From the NCBI GenBank assembly GCA_003281225.1, contig QCCP01000008.1, positions 1-64,000 on the forward strand: 64,000 nt of DNA, written 5' to 3'. This document shows, one piece after another, positions 7,205 through 13,835 of the stretch (position 1 is its first letter; the number at the start of each line of letters is the position of its first letter). This stretch comes from Prochlorococcus sp. AG-347-L20 (lineage in GTDB: Bacteria; Cyanobacteriota; Cyanobacteriia; PCC-6307; Cyanobiaceae). The position numbers and the translations under genes were made by a program. The notes beneath the pieces were generated by a model, which ran no database searches, was not told the DNA's origin, and saw only the letters and a program-made list of their open reading frames with translations.

Positions 7205-7843
7205 TTAAAACAAACTCATTTGATCAGTTTCTTTTTTCTTTACATCCTCTACTAGCCAACCATCAGGGGGCCAACTCATCATGATTGCAAATAATCCTCT
7301 TATTTCATCTGCATTTTTAACTTGCTCTGTCCATTGTTCCTCATATCCATTAGGAACGATCACAGGCATGCGGTGATGTAAAGGTTTAATTAAATCATTT
7401 GGTTCAGTTGTTAAAACGCAGCAACTCTCAAGTTCTGCTCCATCTGGTGAGGTCCACTTACTCCAAATTCCGCCCAACCAAAAAGTCTCATAATTCGCTT
7501 TTCGAACACGATATTTTTTTTCAAAAAAACCGCTCGCAGGTATTAGGCACCTTTTATTTTTCCAACTTCCACTAAATAATTTTTTTTCTTCTACAGTTTC
7601 TGATCTTGCATTAAATGGTCTTGGTCTCTTTTTATCAAATGGGTCTTTCGCCCAAGGGGAAATAAAGCCCCATTTCATAAAAGTAGTTTTAATTCTTCCT
7701 TCGTTTTTAATTACAAGAACAGGATCATTAGGTCTTATTAGACTTTGAGTTTCATATTTAGAATCAAGTCCACTTGGATAGTCTTGTTTCAAAACCTTTG
7801 GCAACTTCTCAAATTTAGTTTTCAGCTCAAACCTTCCGCACAT
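7205..7843 (-). CDS. SRAP-domain protein (YedK/HMCES-like abasic-site DNA-protein crosslinker)
   Basis: 212 residues. The catalytic set of the SOS-response-associated peptidase family is present: Cys2 directly after the initiator Met (MCGRFE), Asn78 in FNARSE, Glu108 in IPASGFFE, and the HHRMPV histidine at about 157. Family members trap abasic sites in single-stranded DNA through Cys2. It lies 33 bases upstream of the DUF1651 gene on the same strand, so the two are likely co-transcribed. Preceded by shared promoter-like element 4; no LexA box was seen. Confidence 0.9.
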   Translation of the reverse strand: MCGRFELKTKFEKLPKVLKQDYPSGLDSKYETQSLIRPNDPVLVIKNEGRIKTTFMKWGFISPWAKDPFDKKRPRPFNARSETVEEKKLFSGSWKNKRCLIPASGFFEKKYRVRKANYETFWLGGIWSKWTSPDGAELESCCVLTTEPNDLIKPLHHRMPVIVPNGYEEQWTEQVKNADEIRGLFAIMMSWPPDGWLVEDVKKKETDQMSLF

Positions 7844-7896
7844 TGATTTTTAAAATATTTTTAAAACTCACTTAAAAAAAACAGTAAATTTACCTT

Positions 7897-7915
7897 ATTT
7901 TAGATCTACTTTCAG
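7897..7915 (-). promoter_or_regulatory. Shared promoter-like element, instance 4
   Basis: Read leftward: CTGAAA, GTAGATC, TAAAAT, then AAGG as in instances 1 and 2. Same seven-base spacing. It is 54 bases upstream of the SRAP gene. Confidence 0.45.
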
Positions 7916-8035
7916 TTTTCTCAAATAAAAAACAATTTTTTGATCGTAGAATTTTTTTTATCCAAATAATTAAAAGAAAATATAGATATTAAAAAAGCTT
8001 CCTCAAATTTAATTTAAATGATTCAAACTTAATTT

Positions 8036-8182
8036 ATGACAGACCCTATTCTTTATTTATCTATGTTATTAGGACTTGGAGGAGTTTATGTATTAATCTC
8101 TTCCTTCCATGATGATGACGATGGTGATGATGATGGAGAAAAATATATTTATAATCTCGAACAAACTTATTTAGCGAGATAG
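8036..8182 (+). CDS. Hypothetical single-span small protein with Asp-rich segment
   Basis: 48 residues: a hydrophobic N-terminus (DPILYLSMLLGLGGVYVLI) followed by an acidic run (HDDDDGDDDGE) and a polar tail. Probably one membrane helix with an acidic exposed domain that could bind cations; that is inference. Not recognised. Confidence 0.5.
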   Translation: MTDPILYLSMLLGLGGVYVLISSFHDDDDGDDDGEKYIYNLEQTYLAR

Positions 8183-8431
8183 TTGATTTGTTTATAAAAA
8201 AATTACCTACAAAAAGTTTCTTTCAAAAACAGGCTACCACTGAAAATAGTTTTAAAGGAGTAATGGAAATATTGTCTTTTATTTACGAAAAACAACCTGC
8301 TCATTATATTAATTTTTAAATTAGGTTGTTGGTCCTCTATCCGTATATGTTTGTGCCTTAAACCGTACATTTTTATTAGTCGATTGATAAGCATGCCTAG
8401 TTAGAACTTAGTGGTAACGGAGATTAATTAA

Positions 8432-8617
8432 ATGCCTTCAACGCCAATAAAATCTTGTAATAAATATGTGTTGAGTTACAAAGATTCAACTAACAAGACA
8501 CATGAAGTTGGCTTCTACGCTCGCGATGCATACGATTGCCTAATGCTTGCGAGAGAATTCAACACTTACGTACATGACAATCCAGGATCTGTAATCAGAA
8601 TCCAACAAAAATTTTGA
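8432..8617 (+). CDS. Conserved hypothetical small protein
   Basis: 61 residues: MPSTPIKSCNKYVLSYKD, then HEVGFYARDAYDCLMLAREF and a final strand SVIRIQQKF. The strand-helix-strand pattern suggests a small soluble domain. No membrane segment or known motif. Next gene starts 12 bases after it on the same strand, so they are probably co-transcribed. Confidence 0.6.
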   Translation: MPSTPIKSCNKYVLSYKDSTNKTHEVGFYARDAYDCLMLAREFNTYVHDNPGSVIRIQQKF

Positions 8618-8628
8618 ACAATTTAATT

Positions 8629-8793
8629 ATGAATTTAAAAAGATCACCATTCGCAATTCAAGATAAAAATGCTAGAGATCTTGATAATGCAAAAGATTAT
8701 CCAACAATTGCAGATTTAATTAGAGAACAGACAGAACCACAAGATTACGCTAATACAGTTCACTATCGGAGAGATTTAGACTCTCTCGGTTAA
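8629..8793 (+). CDS. Hypothetical small soluble protein
   Basis: 54 residues, hydrophilic (RSPFAIQDKNARDLDNAKDY, then TIADLIREQTEPQDY). It follows the 61-residue gene by 11 bases, suggesting an operon. Not recognised. Confidence 0.5.
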   Translation: MNLKRSPFAIQDKNARDLDNAKDYPTIADLIREQTEPQDYANTVHYRRDLDSLG

Positions 8794-8861
8794 TTTACGA
8801 GAATGGCTATTTACTAATTTCTAAAAATTAACGATTATAATTGATGTGATTTGTGATCCAT

Positions 8862-9029
8862 TCATAAGATAATATTTTCTTCCTCAAGTTTCTTTTTAAG
8901 CTCTATTGGCATATATGCAATATCTTTTTTTATTGCATTAATGGCATCTCTATACTTTTCGGGTTCAGCTAAAAGCATTTTTATTAAATTGTATTGACTT
9001 TCAATTTCTTCAGAAGAGAATTTTCCCAT
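8862..9029 (-). CDS. Hypothetical small helical protein
   Basis: 55 residues, entirely helical and charged (MGKFSSEEIESQYNLIKMLL; AIKKDIAYMPIELKKKLEEE). Has shared promoter-like element 5 just upstream (9052-9070). Not recognised. Confidence 0.6.
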   Translation of the reverse strand: MGKFSSEEIESQYNLIKMLLAEPEKYRDAINAIKKDIAYMPIELKKKLEEENIIL

Positions 9030-9051
9030 AAAAAATATGTACTACCCTTTT

Positions 9052-9070
9052 ATATTAAATCAACAGTCAA
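9052..9070 (-). promoter_or_regulatory. Shared promoter-like element, instance 5
   Basis: Read leftward: TTGACT, GTTGATT, TAATAT, followed by AAAAGGG. The weakest of the five in sequence, but it keeps the exact seven-base spacing and the position just upstream of a start codon. Confidence 0.4.
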
Positions 9071-9089
9071 ACACTAAAAAGATTATTTA

Positions 9090-9401
9090 TTAGTTAGAGG
9101 CTGCCGCAATTTCTTTATGGACGGAGAGAAATTCTTTATCTGTTAGAACTGGTGTAACTTCAATTTCTACGCCAAAATTATCGACCCAGATACTACTCCA
9201 TTTCCAAATATTCTGATGGTTTGAAGATTCAACTATTGCCCAACCATTAGCTCCCTCAGGATTTACTACTCGATTAAGAACTTTAAACCCATCAAATTCA
9301 TCACCTGCGCATCCTCCTTCCACAAAACCTGCAAAAGCTTCAGCCCCTTGCATATGACTTTCTTGATCTGGAAATTGCCAGTGTACGATGTAAGTTTGCA
9401 T
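9090..9401 (-). CDS. DUF3303 family protein
   Basis: 103 residues: MQTYIVHWQFPDQESHMQGA, a loop with one Cys and several Gly, then GANGWAIVESSNHQNIWKWS and ITPVLTDKE-like sequence (EVTPVLTDKEF). Same order as the copy at 4773, with which it shares HW.F and TPV.TD(K/E)E. Third family member in about 5 kb. Role unknown. Confidence 0.7.
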   Translation of the reverse strand: MQTYIVHWQFPDQESHMQGAEAFAGFVEGGCAGDEFDGFKVLNRVVNPEGANGWAIVESSNHQNIWKWSSIWVDNFGVEIEVTPVLTDKEFLSVHKEIAAASN

Positions 9402-9502
9402 GAATAAAATTATTTTTTTAATTATTAATTATCAAATTTAAAAATTAAATAAAAAGTCTTTAAACACTAATTAAAAACTCATTAACCCAAGGGCAAGAAA
9501 AC

Positions 9503-9587
9503 AAAAAAAAAGACTCTTACGAGCCTAGGTGATGGGGACTCCTATAATGACAAATTAAACAGAAACAAACAACCCCATCAATAGGTA
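9503..9587 (-). ncRNA. Candidate small RNA ending in a terminator hairpin
   Basis: Read leftward: GATGGGG (9579-9573) pairs with CCCCATC (9537-9531) to close a 35-base loop holding an AGGAGT element. A stem GGCTC-GTAA-GAGTC with a nine-T run (9525-9503) follows, a good factor-independent terminator on this strand. No leftward gene ends here, so the terminator must serve a non-coding transcript. A TTAAAAT-like -10 lies just upstream. The 5' end is estimated. Confidence 0.45.
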
Positions 9588-9637
9588 ATTTTAAATACTT
9601 ACAAACACCATATGTAGTGCTAAGATTTTAAAAAGGC

Positions 9638-9693
9638 CGGGTGATGGGGATTATCCCGCTTTTTGATTGGGGCGAAGCTAACGCCCTTTTTTT
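9638..9693 (+). terminator. Tandem terminator/attenuator hairpins abutting a start codon
   Basis: First hairpin: CGGG (9638-9641) with CCCG (9655-9658), then TTTTT. Second: GGGCG (9670-9674) with CGCCC (9682-9686), then seven T. The ATG of the DUF1651 gene is the next base (9694). GATGGGG at 9643-9649 inside the first hairpin can also pair with CCCCATC at 9573-9579, which alternatively pairs with GATGGGG at 9531-9537. Such mutually exclusive pairing is the usual layout of an attenuator. Regulation is inferred. Confidence 0.5.
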
Positions 9694-9954
9694 ATGGAAA
9701 AATTTACTTTAATCAATAAAGCCAGATCGAGGATTAAAGTATTTGAACCTTTTGAAGATAGTTCTAAGAACTCTTATATGGTTAATGCAATTTTAATCTC
9801 TTATGGTTGCGTTTTTAAGCGATCAAGTAAGCCAGTTATGAAAGGCTCTAGGGTTGAATCTATCGAAGAAGCGAGAAACGAATATAAAAAACTTTTAGAA
9901 CAAGGGTGGGAAAAAACTTATAGATTCACTAGTTTTTTTTTTAAAAAATGGTGA
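9694..9954 (+). CDS. DUF1651 family protein
   Basis: 86 residues: a strand-rich N-terminus (FTLINKARSRIKVFEPF), then SYGCVFKRSSKPVMKGSRVE and the family ending ARNEYKKLLEQGWEKTYRF. The start codon directly follows the U-tract of a strong terminator, leaving no room for a ribosome binding site if transcription begins upstream and reads through normally. Related to 6927 and 23971. Function unknown. Confidence 0.65.
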   Translation: MEKFTLINKARSRIKVFEPFEDSSKNSYMVNAILISYGCVFKRSSKPVMKGSRVESIEEARNEYKKLLEQGWEKTYRFTSFFFKKW

Positions 9955-10027
9955 ATAGGTACTTTACCTAAAATTTGACATTATTAAAAATTAATTGCTA
10001 GATAAGCTTCAGGATGGAAGATTGAAC

Positions 10028-10195
10028 ATGAAAAATGAAATTTATTCAAATATTAAAGATTCAGATGCTTTGAAAAGTTTTTTTGAATGTATAACTTCTT
10101 GTAGCATCAATAGTGAGGGAGTAGATTGCACAACAGCATGTTATGTAAAACATTTAGAACCAAACAATATTGATTATCCTTTAAAATTTTCATAA
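10028..10195 (+). CDS. Hypothetical Cys-rich small protein
   Basis: 55 residues from the ATG at 10028; a TTG at 9995 would add 11. Five cysteines (ECITSCSINSEGVDCTTACY region) in 20 residues suggest metal or disulphide binding; this is inference. No signal peptide. Not recognised. Confidence 0.55.
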   Translation: MKNEIYSNIKDSDALKSFFECITSCSINSEGVDCTTACYVKHLEPNNIDYPLKFS

Positions 10196-10227
10196 GCAAA
10201 GCTTATTAACAATTTTAAATTTCATTG

Positions 10228-10341
10228 ATGTTATTCCCACCTCCTCAAGTTATTTTTGGTCTATTGCTTTTATCTATAGCAGTAGTTCTTATCTGGGATA
10301 TTAGATACAATCCTTTTGGAGAAGACGAAGACGGAATTTAA
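10228..10341 (+). CDS. Hypothetical single-span small protein
   Basis: 37 residues: MLFPPPQVIFGLLLLSIAVV, a helix ending LIWD, then an acidic tail (PFGEDEDGI). One membrane helix with an acidic C-terminus. Size and shape are like photosystem or cytochrome b6f small subunits, but no family was recognised. Confidence 0.55.
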   Translation: MLFPPPQVIFGLLLLSIAVVLIWDIRYNPFGEDEDGI

Positions 10342-10344
10342 TCT

Positions 10345-10464
10345 TCAACTAGGAAGCTGATTTGTAGGTGGTGCGTGAAATTGCCGTTTCTTTCTTTTGA
10401 GTCTTTTGTAAGCGACTAAAGAGCCTAATAATAATAATAATGTAAAAGCTATTGAGTTAATCAT
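10345..10464 (-). CDS. Hypothetical single-span small protein
   Basis: 39 residues: a membrane helix (INSIAFTLLLLLGSLVAY) followed by a strongly basic segment (KRLKRKKRQFH) and a Pro-rich tail. Positive-inside rule places the C-terminus in the cytoplasm. Converges with the gene ending at 10341 with only three bases between. Not recognised. Confidence 0.55.
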   Translation of the reverse strand: MINSIAFTLLLLLGSLVAYKRLKRKKRQFHAPPTNQLPS

Positions 10465-10643
10465 ATCAAGTAGTTTTATATATATAAAAACAAATATGTT
10501 CTAAATATCAATGACTAAAGTTATTTTTTCAAAAAGTGTTTTATTATGGGCTAATTTTTAATATTTAGCTTTTTTCATTAGGTACCTAAAACAATTAAAA
10601 GAAAATGCTTATCTGACCAAAAGTAATTGCTATGTAATAGGAA

Positions 10644-10748
10644 TCACTTTTTCTTATTTCTCATTTGATATTGCAGAACAGCTTTAAGATGTTGTACTTC
10701 TTTTTCTAAAGTTTCAATTCTTTTTTCTAGTTCTTCATTAGTTGCCAT
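10644..10748 (-). CDS. Hypothetical coiled-coil microprotein
   Basis: 34 residues forming one heptad-patterned helix (LEKRIETLEKEVQHLKAVL) and a basic tail. The pattern resembles SlyX-type or leucine-zipper peptides, so dimerisation is likely. Target unknown. Confidence 0.5.
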   Translation of the reverse strand: MATNEELEKRIETLEKEVQHLKAVLQYQMRNKKK

Positions 10749-10893
10749 ATTTTTTTTAGATAAATTCCTTAATATTTATAATATTAAAAAAGCGATTTAT
10801 TACGCATGGTAAATGTCTAATAAGTAATAGAACCTATTGATGTGCATAATCTCTATAGATAAATTATGCAGAGTATAAATTTAGGGCTAATTT

Positions 10894-11037
10894 ATGAGTG
10901 GAGATTATGAGACACTAGAAATCAATCAACCTAAAATTACATATTTTCATAAAAGATCCGAAAGTAATACAGAATGGTTAGATGAATTAATCAACCAAAT
11001 TGAAGATATGAAAAACAATATCTCCAAATCTGCTTAA
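10894..11037 (+). CDS. Hypothetical small protein
   Basis: 47 residues, soluble: YETLEINQPKITYFHKRSES, then a helix WLDELINQIEDMKNNI. Its stop overlaps the next ATG (TAATG), starting a run of five tightly packed genes to 11865. An inverted repeat GCATAAT/ATTATGC precedes the start. Not recognised. Confidence 0.6.
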   Translation: MSGDYETLEINQPKITYFHKRSESNTEWLDELINQIEDMKNNISKSA

Positions 11038-11153
11038 TGACAGAAAAAGAGTTGAAGGAATTAGAGAAATTTGCGAAAGAAAATGGATACAATGACGAGC
11101 TAAAAGATATATATTTAAGAGAAGTTATTGACAGAAATAAAGAATACGAATGA
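11037..11153 (+). CDS. Hypothetical small helical protein
   Basis: 38 residues, all helical and charged (EKELKELEKFAKENGYNDEL). It overlaps the previous gene by one base and the next by four (ATGA), so translational coupling is very likely. Not recognised. Confidence 0.55.
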   Translation: MTEKELKELEKFAKENGYNDELKDIYLREVIDRNKEYE

Positions 11154-11380
11154 GATCAAATTTTCGACCAAATATTCGACTAGCTACAAACATTCTTTTA
11201 GTTATTGGTACTTTTGCTATTGCTTTAAAGATCGCTCCAATAGCAGTGGTATATCAGGAAAAAAATTTATGTATTAAATATTTAAAACATCAAATAGATC
11301 GAGACGAACTTATCAAAAGACTAAAAATAGTTAAACAAGCAAATCCATCTAGTATTTGTGACTCTATCCTCAAAAGTTAA
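11150..11380 (+). CDS. Hypothetical membrane-anchored protein
   Basis: 76 residues: one helix (LATNILLVIGTFAIALKIAP) near the N-terminus, then a polar domain with two Cys (NLCIKY, SSICDS). Could be exported with a disulphide. Third gene of the packed run. Not recognised. Confidence 0.55.
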   Translation: MRSNFRPNIRLATNILLVIGTFAIALKIAPIAVVYQEKNLCIKYLKHQIDRDELIKRLKIVKQANPSSICDSILKS

Positions 11381-11382
11381 AA

Positions 11383-11604
11383 ATGCTTATTATTCTTAGA
11401 AATTTTAAATTTTTTATTTTTTTATTTCTCTTATCTCTAAATTTCAATAATTATTCTCTTTCACATATGAGGGGTACATTTCTTTCTGAGGAGGAAGCTG
11501 AAAAAAGGGCTTTAGAACTTGGTTGCGAAGGAATACATAAGAACCAGGATAAATGGATGCCATGCAAAAACGAGAAAGAATTACATATTTTTTTGAGGAA
11601 ATAG
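11383..11604 (+). CDS. Secreted DUF3721-like protein
   Basis: 73 residues. A signal-peptide-like N-terminus (KFFIFLFLLSLNFNNYSLS) is followed by the short DUF3721 pattern: EEEAEKRALELGCEGIH, then DKWMPC. The two Cys probably pair or bind a ligand. Family is small and of unknown function; assignment from memory of the motif ELGC...W.PC. Confidence 0.6.
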   Translation: MLIILRNFKFFIFLFLLSLNFNNYSLSHMRGTFLSEEEAEKRALELGCEGIHKNQDKWMPCKNEKELHIFLRK

Positions 11605-11865
11605 ATGGAAAGATTAAAAACCAATAAAAGAAAAATTCACAGAAAAATAACCGCAATTTCAGCAATCCCCTTACTAATTACTATTGTATCTGGGACTATT
11701 TATAGTATTCTTCAACCATTAGGAGTAGATGCTTTTTGGTTAATAAAATGGCATACGGGTAATTTTGGCATTATTAATTTACAACCTTTTTACTCTATAT
11801 TTCTTGGTATAGCTTCAATAATCTCAATAATATCTGGCGTTAAACTATTACAAAAAGAATCTTAG
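11605..11865 (+). CDS. Two-span membrane protein, PepSY-TM-like
   Basis: 86 residues. HRKITAISAIPLLITIVSG and a second helix (FYSIFLGIASIISIISGVKL), with His residues at the membrane edge (HRK; WHTGNFG). The layout resembles a minimal PepSY-associated or b-type haem membrane domain; haem binding is possible but unproven. It starts at the base after the upstream stop codon, so it is co-transcribed with the DUF3721-like gene. Confidence 0.55.
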   Translation: MERLKTNKRKIHRKITAISAIPLLITIVSGTIYSILQPLGVDAFWLIKWHTGNFGIINLQPFYSIFLGIASIISIISGVKLLQKES

Positions 11866-11893
11866 ATATATTCTAAGCCAAGCCAAAATCTAA

Positions 11894-12091
11894 CTAATTA
11901 ATACTATTTGCGCCACCACTTACTAAGAAAATTATCGCTCCTAATGCCATTGTTGCTACACCCATATAAGGATATTTCTTAATTCTTGATTTAGTAATTG
12001 GAAGCCATGAAATGTATCTATCAGATTTATTTAATTCATTTTTTTGTCTAGGTGGCAATCCTAATTCTTCTCTTCTTTTAGCTTCGCCCAT
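11894..12091 (-). CDS. DUF2839-like membrane protein
   Basis: 65 residues starting MGEAKRREELGLPPRQK, the signature start of a cyanobacterial small-protein family, followed by a polar linker and one C-terminal helix (MGVATMALGAIIFLVSGG). A second member is at 14293. Function unknown. Confidence 0.65.
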   Translation of the reverse strand: MGEAKRREELGLPPRQKNELNKSDRYISWLPITKSRIKKYPYMGVATMALGAIIFLVSGGANSIN

Positions 12092-12195
12092 AATCTTAAA
12101 TTTGTTTATGTATCAATATTAAAAATTATGTTCAACACCTGCGAGTTAACTTTTTAAAACAAAGGTCATTTATAAATAAACAAATTATTTAAAAT

Positions 12196-12342
12196 TTATT
12201 TAGCCTTCTTTAAATATAGATTCTTTGTATTTGCCTGATCTGATGTAAATAACAAAATTAAGATAGTTCCAACTAGAAATGAAAAAATCATTGTCAAACC
12301 AACAACTTCAACCATTTCACTAGGCAGATAATTTAGAAACAT
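12196..12342 (-). CDS. Hypothetical single-span small protein
   Basis: 48 residues: MFLNYLPSEM, a helix (VVGLTMIFSFLVGTILILLF) and a basic tail (NTKNLYLKKAK). No family recognised. Confidence 0.55.
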   Translation of the reverse strand: MFLNYLPSEMVEVVGLTMIFSFLVGTILILLFTSDQANTKNLYLKKAK

Positions 12343-12497
12343 TAATGAATAGATCTCTTATCTTAAACTTAGCAATTGTATTTTTTATGTAAAGTAAGTA
12401 TTCCTCATTAAATTTCAAAAAGAACTTTCTGAGACTTTTTAATCTTTATTTATTTTTATTTGCGGGATAAATCTACTTCTGGCCGATCACAATTTTC

Positions 12498-12788
12498 TTA
12501 CTTAGCTATTCCTATTTTCTTAAGCAATTTCAGGTAAGGCAAGGCCCAATTACCAAAGGTAAAAGAGATTGTCGTATTTTTTGTTGTTGGTAATAATGTT
12601 TTAGAACGTGTAGAGGCTAATTTAGAAAATATCTTAATTGTCTCTGCTTCAAGATTATCCATATAGAATTTTTTTTGAACACCTCGATCTTTCTTTTGGG
12701 GCAAATAATTTTCTATAAACCATAAAACTTGATCTAAATTTGATTTATTGGGTGAGATTTTAATTTGTTTATTTTTATTTTTAAACAT
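12498..12788 (-). CDS. Hypothetical basic protein
   Basis: 96 residues, rich in Lys, no membrane helix: NKQIKISPNKSNLDQVLWFI, then KKFYMDNLEAETIKIFSKLA and a C-terminal segment NWALPYLKLLKKIGIAK. Might bind nucleic acid, judged only by charge. Not recognised. Confidence 0.5.
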   Translation of the reverse strand: MFKNKNKQIKISPNKSNLDQVLWFIENYLPQKKDRGVQKKFYMDNLEAETIKIFSKLASTRSKTLLPTTKNTTISFTFGNWALPYLKLLKKIGIAK

Positions 12789-12925
12789 ATTTATTTACCT
12801 CTTAATTACTGAGTTAAATTTGCCATTTATATAATTTAAATCAATAGTAAAAGCATCAAAATTATGTTCTTTTTAACAATCGATATTCGAAAAAATAAAT
12901 TAATAATTACGTTGTTTTTATAAAA

Positions 12926-12954
12926 ATAAAAAAAGAGGGATAAAACCCCCTTTA
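12926..12954 (-). terminator. Factor-independent terminator after the riboswitch-controlled small gene
   Basis: Read leftward: AAAGGGGG pairs with CCCTCTTT across a short T-rich loop, with T residues following the stem. It lies about 20 bases after the stop of the leftward gene at 12977. Confidence 0.65.
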
Positions 12955-12976
12955 TGGATCAGTTTCAAAAAAGAAT

Positions 12977-13147
12977 TTAATTTTTTGAGTCTTTCAATTT
13001 CATTTCTTTTTGTGTTTTCCTCATTCTTTCTTCAAAGACGGATCTTCTGTATGGAGTAACTTCTCCACTTCTAGTTGCCAAAATTTGGGCTTCATATAGC
13101 CTATTGGCTCTTTTGATTTTTTCTCTTATTTGTAAGAGGTTATTCAT
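12977..13147 (-). CDS. Small basic protein downstream of a glutamine-riboswitch candidate
   Basis: 56 residues, helical and basic: MNNLLQIREKIKRANRLYEA, then RSGEVTPYRRSVFEERM and a Lys-rich tail. No membrane segment. The leader (13169-13224) looks like a glutamine aptamer of the glnA/downstream-peptide class, which in picocyanobacteria is known to precede short open frames. In Synechocystis such an element controls a short inhibitor of glutamine synthetase. The present protein is not recognised; a role in nitrogen control is inference. Confidence 0.6.
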   Translation of the reverse strand: MNNLLQIREKIKRANRLYEAQILATRSGEVTPYRRSVFEERMRKTQKEMKLKDSKN

Positions 13148-13168
13148 GGTCTTTTGCAGTTAATGAGA

Positions 13169-13224
13169 ATCCCGTTCCCTACTCCCATATCATGCGTCCA
13201 GAGATATAAACTTGGATGAACGTT
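13169..13224 (-). promoter_or_regulatory. Candidate glutamine riboswitch (downstream-peptide/glnA class)
   Basis: Read leftward: ACGTTCATCC, a variable hairpin arm, GGACGCATGATAT, then AGGGAACGGG about 20 bases before the ATG. The conserved blocks of the class are all there in order: CGTTCA, a stem closing with CC...GG, GACGCA, and AGGGAACG pairing back with CGTTC. The candidate at 36117 shares the same blocks. Assignment is by pattern; no covariance search was run. Confidence 0.65.
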
Positions 13225-13334
13225 AATGAACGATAACATCTTCAAAAAAATTTCGCGAGAGTAATTTTTACTAATTTTTCTCAAAAAATAAACATCGCAA
13301 AAATAGTATAAATAAGCTTTTAAGAATAAGTAAA

Positions 13335-13610
13335 TTAAGATAAGAAAATTGTTTGCGACCCATCATTATTATCCTGAATCATTATTTTTTTATTTGGGAA
13401 AATATCTGATAATATTCTTTTCAAATTTGAATTATCTGAAGGAATTAAATTACTCATATTTTTTGAATTAATTTTCCAATTTTCATCTACAAATAGTTCT
13501 TTATCATCACCTTTTTTATTCTCCAGTGATGTCTTTTTTAGAATCTTAAGTAAAAGTTCTGAATCATAATCTTTAAATTCTTCAGGGCTCTCTTTTAAAT
13601 TTTCAATCAT
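13335..13610 (-). CDS. Hypothetical acidic protein with structured leader
   Basis: 91 residues, soluble: an acidic helical N-terminus (IENLKESPEEFKDYDSELLL), a middle rich in Asp, Lys and Asn, and a strand ending (KKIMIQDNNDGSQTIFLS). Not recognised. Its leader holds two hairpins (13613-13636 and 13637-13693), the nearer one touching the start codon. Confidence 0.5.
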   Translation of the reverse strand: MIENLKESPEEFKDYDSELLLKILKKTSLENKKGDDKELFVDENWKINSKNMSNLIPSDNSNLKRILSDIFPNKKIMIQDNNDGSQTIFLS

Positions 13611-13612
13611 TA

Positions 13613-13693
13613 TTTAGAAATCTAATGTTTCTAAATCTTGCATGAGAAATTTGAAGAATACAAGGTATTAATTACCTAAAAATTTCTCTCAAG
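13613..13693 (-). promoter_or_regulatory. Two-hairpin structured leader
   Basis: Distal hairpin: GAGAAATTT at 13644-13652 pairs with AAATTTCTC at 13680-13688, extended by CTTG/CAAG, with an inner inverted repeat GGTATTAATTACC. Proximal hairpin: TTTAGAAA with TTTCTAAA just before the ATG at 13610. Together they could control translation of the 91-residue protein. No known riboswitch class recognised. Confidence 0.4.
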
Positions 13694-13835
13694 ATAAAAA
13701 ATCCGGATTCAATTATAGTAATTTTCTTTAGAAAATTTAATTCTAAAATAGCCAAAGAATGATATTTAAAAAGATTAATTAATCATTTACACCATTTATT
13801 TACTTGTTAAGTTGTAATTAAGGTATTCAGAAAAG

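Noticed and set aside
8203-8394. Leftward 63-codon frame
   Set aside because: Composition resembles translated AT-rich intergenic DNA and it covers an 8-bp inverted repeat (AACAACCT/AGGTTGTT at 8291-8330); no family or coupled neighbour supports it.
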